Shown: positions 14,622 to 20,356 of the stretch, piece by piece | Layout of the letters: each line of letters begins with the position of its first letter | Position numbering within the stretch: the stretch's first letter is position 1 | Translations under genes and position numbers: made by a program | Origin: Deltaproteobacteria bacterium | GTDB lineage: Bacteria > Desulfobacterota > Desulfobulbia > Desulfobulbales > UBA5123 | Direction of reading: 5' to 3' | NCBI GenBank assembly: GCA_021788685.1 | Contig: JAJYKH010000008.1 | Span: forward strand, 1 to 21,556 | Length of the DNA: 21,556 bases | Notes under the pieces: model-generated | The model's database searches: none | What the model was told of the DNA's origin: nothing | The model's input: the letters and a program-made list of their open reading frames with translations, nothing else

Positions 14622-15611
14622 TTATTCCCGCAGGTCGAGCAGGACCTTGAGGGCGCCGGGCGCTGCAGCGAAGGCTTCCACCGCCCGGGCCAGGGGATAG
14701 GTGCCCGCGATGAGCGGCCGGACCGCCACCTGGCGGGCGGCCAGGGCGCGGAGGGCCGGTCCGAAGGGGCCGCAGCGGGAGCCCAGGAGGGTGATCTCGT
14801 TGAGCACGAGAGGGGTGGGATCGAGCACCGGCGGCCCGGCCACCGTGCTCTTCAGCACCAGGGTGCCCCGGGGCCGGACCAGGGTCAGGGCCTGGCGGAG
14901 GCCCGCCGCCGAGCCGGTGGCCTCCACCACCGTCTCGAAGGCGGCCCCGGCGGACAGCTCGCCCGAAAGCAGGGTGGCGATCCCCCGGCCCCCGGCGATG
15001 GCGAGCTTCTCCGGGTGGCGGCCGAGGAGGGTCACCGCCGCGCCCCCCAGACGGAGCACCTGGGCCAGAAGGAGGCCCAGGCGGCCATCGCCCATGACCA
15101 GGACTTCCGCCGAGGGGCGCAGGTGGAGTTGCTCGGGGACTTCGAAGGCGGCGGCCAGCGGCTCCGTGAAGACCGCCTCCTCGTCGGCCACCCCCTCCGG
15201 CACCGGATGGAGATTGGCCACCGGCAGGGCGAGATAGTCGGCGAATGCCCCGTCCTTGCTCAGGATTCCCAGCACCCGCCGGTCCGGGCAGTGGTTCCCG
15301 AGCCCCCGGCGGCAGAAGCCGCACTTTCCGCAGCCCAGGTTGATCTCCCCCACCACCCGCCGGCCGACGAGCCCCGCTTCGGGGCCGTTCACCTCTTCCA
15401 CGACCCCCACGAACTCGTGGCCGGGGACCCCCCGGAACCGGAGGTAGCCCCTGGCGAGCTCCAGGTCGGTGCCGCAGATGCCGGCGAGGAGCACCCGCAC
15501 CAGGGCCTCCCCCGGCGCAGGCCGCGGCCGGGGATAATCGGCCGCCAGCCGCAGCCCCCCGTCGAGGACCAGCGCCCGCATGCTTGCTGCCCGGTTTCCC
15601 TTCCTGGTCAT
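14622..15611 (-). CDS. Zinc-dependent alcohol dehydrogenase-like (MDR family) oxidoreductase
   Basis: A medium-chain dehydrogenase/reductase of 329 residues. The catalytic zinc ligands are Cys46 (GICGTDLE) and His65-Glu66 (VPGHEFVG). The structural zinc lobe is complete: Cys94, Cys97, Cys100 and Cys108 (CGKCGFC...NHC). The Rossmann NAD(P) site has a variant glycine motif, VMGDGRLGLLLAQVL. The substrate is unclear; sequence alone cannot separate alcohol, sorbitol or threonine-dehydrogenase-like activity. The start is uncertain. The ATG at 15611 has GGAGA about 8 bases upstream, while the ATG at 15581 (MRALVLDGG) is where most family members begin but has a weak site. It is a single gene, convergent with carbonic anhydrase. 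The 295-base gap to the potassium-channel gene holds no other gene. Confidence 0.85.
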   Translation of the reverse strand: MTRKGNRAASMRALVLDGGLRLAADYPRPRPAPGEALVRVLLAGICGTDLELARGYLRFRGVPGHEFVGVVEEVNGPEAGLVGRRVVGEINLGCGKCGFCRRGLGNHCPDRRVLGILSKDGAFADYLALPVANLHPVPEGVADEEAVFTEPLAAAFEVPEQLHLRPSAEVLVMGDGRLGLLLAQVLRLGGAAVTLLGRHPEKLAIAGGRGIATLLSGELSAGAAFETVVEATGSAAGLRQALTLVRPRGTLVLKSTVAGPPVLDPTPLVLNEITLLGSRCGPFGPALRALAARQVAVRPLIAGTYPLARAVEAFAAAPGALKVLLDLRE

Positions 15612-15834
15612 GGCATTCTCTCCGTTCTTTTCCCCGCCCGTTCTCCCGGCAGGCTGACCGGCCGCTCCCGCCTGGGCCCTCTGCGACTCTTGTGTCCACA
15701 CCTCCGGGGAAAACGACAGCGGTTGGCAACCCTTACCACGGAACCCGCCTGGATGCCAAGTCCCCTTCCCGCCTCCGGGCTCGCCCTGTTTGGCGGCCGC
15801 AAGGAGTTCCTTGCCATTCTTTTCGCAAGATTTT

Positions 15835-15862
15835 TTGCAAGCACCGCGGAGAGATGTAATAT
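15835..15862 (+). promoter_or_regulatory. Weak promoter candidate for the potassium channel gene
   Basis: TTGCAA (15835-15840), a 16-base spacer and TAATAT (15857-15862), each four of six to consensus, in an AT-rich patch within the GC-rich gap. I see no better candidate between 15612 and 15906. Confidence 0.3.
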
Positions 15863-15906
15863 GAGGCCGTTTCGGGTCACGGACAGAACCCCTTCATCCC
15901 ATCGGC

Positions 15907-16944
15907 ATGCTGAACCATCTCCGGAAGAGAAACTACCTCGCGGGCCTCGCCCTGCTGGCGGTCACCGCCATCGGCACCTCCGGCTACTACCTCCTGGGGT
16001 GGATGGCGGCCGGGCGGCCGCAGTGGCCGGTGGCCGACTGCTTCTACATGACCATGATCACCCTCACCACCGTGGGCTTCGGGGAGGTGATCGACTTGGC
16101 CGCAGTGCCCGGGGCGAGGATGTTCACGATCTTCATCCTGCTGAGCGGCCTGGGGGTGGCCGCCTACTTCGTTTCCAACCTCACTGCCTTCCTGGTGGAA
16201 GGGGAGCTCACGAACGTTTTCTGGAGAAAAAAGATGGACAAGCGCATCCGGGGCCTTGCCAACCACATCATCGTCTGCGGGGTGGGGCGGGTCGGCTTCT
16301 ACATCATCCAGGAGCTGCACCGGGCCCGGATGGACTTCATCGCGATCGACACCGACGAGCAGCGGCTCAAGGCGGTCCAGGCCCATCTCGGGGAGTTCCC
16401 GGCGGTGGTGGGCGACGCCACCCATGCCCGCTTCCTGCAGGCTGCGGGGCTGGAGCGGGCCAGGGGGGTCATTTCCGCCTTGAGCGACGACAAGGACAAC
16501 CTGTGCGTGGTGGTGACCTGCCGGCAGCTGAAACCGGGCGTGCATCTCATCTCGAGCTGCAAGGAGGCGGAGTTCGCGGGCAAGCTGGAGCTGATCGGCG
16601 CCGAGGTGGTGACCCCCAACTCCATCGGCGGGATGCGGATCGCCTCCCAGATGATCCGGCCCCGGGTGGTCCACTACCTCGATCTCATGCTCCGGGACAG
16701 CAATTGCGTGGTCCGGATCGAAGACCTCCCGGTCCCCGCCGGGTCGGCCCTCGCGGGCAAGCCGCTCGACCGCATCGACTTCGGGGAGCTCAAAAAGCTC
16801 CTCATCCTGGCCGTCATCCGGGAGGGACTCCCGGAGCCGATCTACAACCCGGAGCGCTCCATGGTCCTCCAGGAGGGGGACACCCTGGTGGTGCAGGCCG
16901 ATGTGGACACCCTGGCGCGGTTCCGGCGGGGGCACGGATGTTGA
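15907..16944 (+). CDS. Potassium channel with RCK (TrkA-N/TrkA-C) domain
   Basis: A 345-residue two-TM K+ channel subunit, presumably tetrameric in the inner membrane. TM1 is about residues 10-32, a pore helix follows, and the selectivity filter TTVGFGE is at 54-60. TM2 is about 70-98. The cytosolic RCK_N Rossmann domain begins at IIVCGVGRVG (121-130, GxGxxG) and has an acidic strand end (IAIDTDEQR) that would favour NAD(H) or nucleotide binding. The RCK_C domain covers about 250-340 (AGSALAGKPLDRIDF). The architecture matches MthK or Kch-like channels gated by Ca2+, nucleotide or redox ligands. The ATG at 15907 lacks a good Shine-Dalgarno, but the first TM helix begins at once, so the start is likely correct. 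It appears monocistronic, ending in a repeat-filled gap. Confidence 0.9.
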   Translation: MLNHLRKRNYLAGLALLAVTAIGTSGYYLLGWMAAGRPQWPVADCFYMTMITLTTVGFGEVIDLAAVPGARMFTIFILLSGLGVAAYFVSNLTAFLVEGELTNVFWRKKMDKRIRGLANHIIVCGVGRVGFYIIQELHRARMDFIAIDTDEQRLKAVQAHLGEFPAVVGDATHARFLQAAGLERARGVISALSDDKDNLCVVVTCRQLKPGVHLISSCKEAEFAGKLELIGAEVVTPNSIGGMRIASQMIRPRVVHYLDLMLRDSNCVVRIEDLPVPAGSALAGKPLDRIDFGELKKLLILAVIREGLPEPIYNPERSMVLQEGDTLVVQADVDTLARFRRGHGC

Positions 16945-16949
16945 TGAGC

Positions 16950-16984
16950 TGGCAGCGGTCAGCCGTCAGCAGTCACCAGTCAGC
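16950..16984 (-). repeat. Heptamer tandem repeat, GCTGANN type, 5 units
   Basis: Read on the minus strand: GCTGACT, GGTGACT, GCTGACG, GCTGACC, GCTGCCA. It starts six bases after the potassium channel stop codon. Bases 16951-16970 match the reverse complement of 17101-17120 at 17 of 20 positions, so the two blocks form inverted arms about 150 bases apart, centre to centre. Confidence 0.65.
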
Positions 16985-17100
16985 CGCCCCTCTCTCTCGG
17001 AACGAGGACAGCGTGAGGGTGATTTTCATCCCCGGGCTCCCAAACCCAAACAGCCGCATATCCACTTCCCGGACCCTGCCTCGAAATTGATTTTGCTTGA

Positions 17101-17117
17101 GCTGAAAGCTGACCGCT
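17101..17117 (+). repeat. Heptamer repeat, GCTGANN type, second arm
   Basis: GCTGAAA, GCTGACC and a partial GCT(TC) unit on the plus strand. It is opposite in orientation to the block at 16950-16984 and ends immediately before the FNR/HcpR-like box. The 116 bases between the two blocks show no gene. Confidence 0.55.
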
Positions 17118-17121
17118 TCCC

Positions 17122-17164
17122 TTGACCTGCGTCAAGGCGCGGCCCTCTTCCCTTCGGCTATTCT
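17122..17164 (+). promoter_or_regulatory. FNR/HcpR-family box and -10 of the siroheme protein gene
   Basis: TTGAC-CTGC-GTCAA (17122-17135), with flanking C and G extending the symmetry, is a perfect palindrome of the CRP/FNR type and fits the consensus reported for HcpR/FNR-like regulators. TATTCT (17159-17164) is a plausible -10. The box centre then falls near -42 from the expected start site, the spacing of class II activation. This suggests induction of the downstream gene under anaerobic or nitrosative conditions. Confidence 0.65.
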
Positions 17165-17200
17165 TCCGGGGAAAGGTCCAAATCCTGTGGAGGTGAAGCC

Positions 17201-17989
17201 ATGAAATGGAGCGAGCAGGCGGAAGCGGCCCTGCGGAAGGTGCCGTTTTTCGTGCGCAAGCGGGTGCGCAAACGGGTGGAGGAGGAGGCGGTTGCCGCCG
17301 GGGCCCGCGAGGTGACCATCGAGCATGTCGTCCGCTGCCAGCAGCGGTTCATGAAGAACCAGGAAGAGGATGTCCGGGGCTTTCAGGTGGAGACCTGCTT
17401 CGGCCCGGGGGGCTGCCCGAACAGCGTGGGTCCCGACCCGGAGCTGGCCCGGAGGATCGAGGAGCACCTTGCCGGCCTCGACCTGAAGGGGGAGCTCAAG
17501 AAACGGGTCAAGGGTCTCCTCAAGATGCACCACGAATTCCGGGTCTCCGTCTCCGACTGCCCCAACGGCTGCTCCCGCCCCCAGATCGTGGATGTGGGGC
17601 TCCTGGGGGCCCTGCGGCCGGAGGTGACCGGGGAGGATTGCAGCGGCTGCGGGGCGTGCGTGGCGGCCTGCCGGGAGGAGGCGATCACCCTCCGGGAAAC
17701 GGGGCCGGTCATCGCCATGTACGAGTGCCTGGCCTGCGGCCAATGCGCCAAGGCCTGCCCCACCGGCACCCTCGCGGCGGGCCGGCGCGGCTACCGGATC
17801 CTGGTCGGCGGCAAGCTCGGCCGCCATCCCCAGCTCGGCCGCGAGCTGCCCGGGATCTTCACGGCCGAGGAGGCCCTCGAAACGGTCAAGCGGTGCGCGG
17901 CCCATTTCCTCGCCCACAACCGGGAGGGGGAGCGGTTCGGGGAGATCCTCCAGCGGACCGGCTACCATGAGCTGGGCAGGGGGAAGTAG
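17201..17989 (+). CDS. PCP_red-siroheme-ferredoxin protein (sulfite/nitrite reductase family)
   Basis: A 262-residue cytoplasmic redox protein with three parts. Residues 1-45 match the PCP_red domain (WSEQAEAALRKVPFFVRKRV...VTIEHV). Residues about 60-140 carry the siroheme/4Fe-4S signature C-x5-C...C-x3-C: Cys66 and Cys72 (CFGPGGC), Cys120 and Cys124 (CPNGC). Residues 147-190 hold two 4Fe-4S ferredoxin motifs, Cys147/150/153/157 (the second run ends AAC, no Pro) and Cys176/179/182/186-Pro. It resembles small assimilatory-type or AsrC-like sulfite/nitrite reductases but lacks their usual N-terminal ferredoxin-like half-domain. The likely role is six-electron reduction of sulfite or nitrite, or electron transfer to such an enzyme; the substrate is not decided. 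GTGGAGGTGAAGCC gives a clear ribosome site. It is a single gene under the FNR/HcpR-like box. Confidence 0.85.
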   Translation: MKWSEQAEAALRKVPFFVRKRVRKRVEEEAVAAGAREVTIEHVVRCQQRFMKNQEEDVRGFQVETCFGPGGCPNSVGPDPELARRIEEHLAGLDLKGELKKRVKGLLKMHHEFRVSVSDCPNGCSRPQIVDVGLLGALRPEVTGEDCSGCGACVAACREEAITLRETGPVIAMYECLACGQCAKACPTGTLAAGRRGYRILVGGKLGRHPQLGRELPGIFTAEEALETVKRCAAHFLAHNREGERFGEILQRTGYHELGRGK

Positions 17990-18029
17990 CAGCCGGGCCG
18001 CACCTGCCCCCCGTCTCCGGACCCCGCCC

Positions 18030-18278
18030 TCAGTCCCCTTCCCAATCCAGGTCCTTCTCCCCGGGAGCGGCCGCCAGCCAGGCGGCCGCGATCTCCCGCG
18101 CCCGTTCGAAATCCGTTTCTGCCACCAGGAGCACCCCCCAGCCGTACTGGCGCTGGAAGATGCCGTCGTAGGCGGTGTCGTGAAAGGAGCGGAGCAGTGC
18201 CCGGATGCCGTGCTCCGCCAGCACCGCCTGGAGCGCCAAGGCCTCGGCCTCGTTTGTCGGGATGAGCAATTTTTTCAT
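18030..18278 (-). CDS. DUF2007 family putative signal-transducing protein
   Basis: An 82-residue alpha/beta protein: MKKLLIPTNEAEALALQAVLAEHGIRALL, then YGWGVLLVAETDFERAREI and an acidic tail. The pattern of a beta strand, a long helix that scans for an upstream acidic residue, then a second strand-helix with W-G-V-x-L-x-V is that of DUF2007 (GlnB-like fold), whose function is unknown. There is no strong Shine-Dalgarno; the start is the first ATG. It lies 48 bases downstream of leuA on the same strand, so it may be cotranscribed and fall under the leucine attenuator. Whether that reflects a role in amino-acid metabolism is open. Confidence 0.7.
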   Translation of the reverse strand: MKKLLIPTNEAEALALQAVLAEHGIRALLRSFHDTAYDGIFQRQYGWGVLLVAETDFERAREIAAAWLAAAPGEKDLDWEGD

Positions 18279-18326
18279 CGCGAATCACAGAGGCGGCTCA
18301 GGCGGCCGCCATGTCGCCCTCGCCGG

Positions 18327-19892
18327 TTATAGCACCCGTTCGCCGTTGCCAACAGAATTATCCGGCGCGGCGATCCGGTTGAGGCCGTCGAGGTACGCCC
18401 TGGCGCTCGCCTCGAGGATGTCGGTAGAGGTGCCTCGGCCCATGACGGCGCGGCCTTCCAGGTCGAGCAGCACGGTCACCGTGCCCAGGGCCTCGGTGCC
18501 GCCGGTCACCGCCTCGATTTCATAACGCTCCAGGCGGGGGGCCGTCCCGACGGCGGCGGCGATCGCCTTATAGACCGCGTCCACCGGCCCGTCGCCGCGC
18601 CCCTCCCCGGTGAGCGTGGCCTCTCCGCGCCGCAGCCGCACCCGGGCGGCCGGGGCGGTGCCGGTTTCGCTTTCCACCCGGAGGTATTCGAGCCGGTAGG
18701 TTTCGGGGGTGGGCCGGATCTCGTCCCCCACCAGGGCCAGCAGGTCATCGTCGGTCACCTCCCGCTTCCGGTCGGCCACCTGGAGGAACCGCTGGTAGAG
18801 CTGCTCCAGCTCGCCGTCCGCAAGCACCTTGCCCAGCTCGGTGAGCCGGTGACGCAGCCCGTGGCGGCCGGTGCGGGCGGTGAGCACCACCCGGGCCGCC
18901 TCCATGCCCACGTCCTCGGGTCGCATGATCTCGTAGGTGTCCCGGCTCTTGAGCACGCCGTCCACGTGGATGCCCGAGCTGTGGGCGAAGGCGTTGCGGC
19001 CCACCACCGGCTTGTTGGGGGGCACCCGCATCCCCAGGGCCTCGGCCACCATCCGGCTGGTGCGGCAGAGCTCCCGGCTGTCGATCCCGGTGGTCAGCGC
19101 GAAGAAGTCCTTCCGGGTGCGCAGGGCCATCACCACCTCTTCCAGGGCGGCGTTCCCGGCCCGCTCGCCGATCCCGTTGATGGTGCATTCCACCTGCCGG
19201 GCGCCGCCGGCCACCCCTGCCAGGGTGTTGGCGACCGCTATCCCGAGGTCGTTGTGGCAGTGGACGCTGAGCACCACCCCGGCGGGCAGGAGCCCGCGAA
19301 GCCGGGCAATGAGCTGCCCGTACTGCTGGGGGACGCTGTAGCCGGTGGTGTCCGGGACGTTGATCACCGTGGCCCCGGCCTCGGCCACCGCGCTGAGCAC
19401 CCGGGCGAGGTACTCCTGGTCGGTCCGCCCGGCGTCCTCGGCATAGAATTCCACTTCGTCGGCGAGGCTGGCGGCCTGGCGCACCGCCCCCACGGCCATG
19501 GCCAAGACCCGCTCCTTCTTCTCGGCCAGGGTGCAGCCGTAGCGCTCGTCCCCGAACTTGCCGGCGATATGGATATCCGAAACCCCCAAGCCGGTGTGGA
19601 TGCGGCTCCGCTGCGCCCGGGCGAGCGCCCGGCCGCAGGCCTCGATGTCCGCGGCCACCGCCCGGCTCAGGCCGCAGATCACCGGTGCCCGGACCTCGGA
19701 GGCGATCAGCTCCACGGCGGCGAAGTCCTCGGGCGAAGAGCAGGGAAAGCCCGCCTCGATGACGTCCACTCCCAAACGGGCGAGCTGCTCGGCGATCATG
19801 AGCTTTTCCCGCCGCCCCAGCCGGGACCCGGCCGCCTGTTCCCCGTCGCGCAGGGTGGTGTCGAACACCGCCACCGATTCGTGTGTCTCCAT
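18327..19892 (-). CDS. leuA: 2-isopropylmalate synthase
   Basis: A 521-residue enzyme catalysing acetyl-CoA + 2-oxoisovalerate to 2-isopropylmalate, the first committed step of leucine synthesis. The TIM-barrel signature FDTTLRDGEQ (Arg15-Asp16) starts at residue 10. The metal ligands H211 and H213 lie in HCHND, with NGIGERAGN after. The helical linker AHSSGIHVDG is near residue 305. The C-terminal LeuA allosteric domain (about 385-515) contains GDGPVDAVYKAI and GRGTSTDILEAS, the leucine-binding region, so feedback inhibition is expected. Full-length LeuA is about 510-520 residues. GGAGGT sits 6 bases before the ATG at 19892. Upstream is a complete transcription attenuator. CimA and homocitrate synthase share the barrel, but the leucine leader settles leuA. 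Confidence 0.93.
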   Translation of the reverse strand: METHESVAVFDTTLRDGEQAAGSRLGRREKLMIAEQLARLGVDVIEAGFPCSSPEDFAAVELIASEVRAPVICGLSRAVAADIEACGRALARAQRSRIHTGLGVSDIHIAGKFGDERYGCTLAEKKERVLAMAVGAVRQAASLADEVEFYAEDAGRTDQEYLARVLSAVAEAGATVINVPDTTGYSVPQQYGQLIARLRGLLPAGVVLSVHCHNDLGIAVANTLAGVAGGARQVECTINGIGERAGNAALEEVVMALRTRKDFFALTTGIDSRELCRTSRMVAEALGMRVPPNKPVVGRNAFAHSSGIHVDGVLKSRDTYEIMRPEDVGMEAARVVLTARTGRHGLRHRLTELGKVLADGELEQLYQRFLQVADRKREVTDDDLLALVGDEIRPTPETYRLEYLRVESETGTAPAARVRLRRGEATLTGEGRGDGPVDAVYKAIAAAVGTAPRLERYEIEAVTGGTEALGTVTVLLDLEGRAVMGRGTSTDILEASARAYLDGLNRIAAPDNSVGNGERVL

Positions 19893-19924
19893 GGTTGACC
19901 TCCTTTCCCTTGGCCCTGAAAATG

Positions 19925-19964
19925 AAAAAAGCCCGCTGCGGCAGGGCTCCGCGGCGGGCTTTTT
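19925..19964 (-). terminator. leuA attenuator terminator
   Basis: Minus strand: AAAAAGCCCGC (19964-19954) pairs with GCGGGCTTTTT (19936-19926), and inner CCGC/GCGG pairs extend the stem. The total is about 16 bp around a 7-base loop, with a run of six T (19930-19925). It lies 33 bases before the leuA ATG and ends before its ribosome site, so it blocks leuA when formed. Confidence 0.85.
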
Positions 19965-19988
19965 CGGATTGGCTGGTTTACGATTCGA

Positions 19989-20081
19989 TCAGCGCATCCG
20001 TCCTCCCGCCGGCGGGCAAAGCCCGGCCCCGAGGCCCAGAAGCCCCGTAAGGAGGAGAAGCAGCGCGCTGCCGTCCGCCAT
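19989..20081 (-). CDS. leuL: leuA leader peptide (leucine attenuator)
   Basis: A 30-codon ORF, MADGSA followed by five consecutive leucines (codons 7-11), two more at 14-15, then 17 and 21: nine leucines of 30 residues. GGAGGT lies 7 bases before the ATG. The TGA is at 19991-19989, 25 bases before the terminator stem. Near the end of the ORF the mRNA segment CGGCGGG (20011-20005) can pair with CCCGCCG in the terminator 5' arm, an antiterminator. GGGC-UUU-GCCC (20024-20014) can form the alternative hairpin. With charged tRNA-Leu scarce, ribosomes stall in the Leu run and the terminator is disrupted. This is the classic mechanism of the leu operon. Confidence 0.75.
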   Translation of the reverse strand: MADGSALLLLLTGLLGLGAGLCPPAGGRMR

Positions 20082-20195
20082 CGGCGCACCTCCGCCCAGC
20101 CGTGCAGGAGTCACGGGCGAGGCGGCGGATTGGGAGGGGACGGGACGGATCATGGCTAAAAATTTCTTGAAGAGTATCGGTAAAGGGTTAATTTG

Positions 20196-20225
20196 AGAGT
20201 ACCGGCCGCACCCCGGCCTTGTCAA
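20196..20225 (-). promoter_or_regulatory. Putative promoter of the leader-leuA transcript
   Basis: Minus strand: a perfect -35 TTGACA (20225-20220), an 18-base spacer and TACTCT (20201-20196, three of six). The leader would be about 108 bases before the leader-peptide ATG. The -35 is part of the palindrome GCCTTG-T-CAAGGC (20216-20228), a possible operator. Confidence 0.45.
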
Positions 20226-20260
20226 GGCGCATCTGCCGGTCCACCGCGAGAGAGTGGTTG

Positions 20261-20288
20261 GCTGAATGCTGACCGCTGAGAGCTGATT
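20261..20288 (+). repeat. Heptamer tandem repeat, GCTGANN, 4 units
   Basis: GCTGAAT, GCTGACC, GCTGAGA, GCTGATT: four perfect GCTGANN heptamers, followed by GCTTTTT. Same family as the blocks at 16950-16984 and 17101-17117. It lies in the gap between the leuA promoter and the methyltransferase gene. Confidence 0.65.
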
Positions 20289-20296
20289 GCTTTTTC

Positions 20297-20326
20297 TAGG
20301 CAATCCAAACCCCAGGAGGGTATAAG
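20297..20326 (+). promoter_or_regulatory. Possible promoter of the RNA methyltransferase gene
   Basis: TAGGCA (20297-20302, four of six), an 18-base spacer and TATAAG (20321-20326, five of six). The -10 lies within a stem of AGGGT (20317-20321) with ACCCT further downstream. About 31 bases separate it from the GTG. Confidence 0.35.
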
Positions 20327-20356
20327 GGGGAAAACCCTACTTTTCCGGAGCCCCTC

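Noticed and set aside
14604..17090. 828-codon plus-strand frame across the dehydrogenase, its gap and the channel gene
   Set aside because: It crosses genes on both strands and an intergenic repeat; composition is that of a shadow frame.
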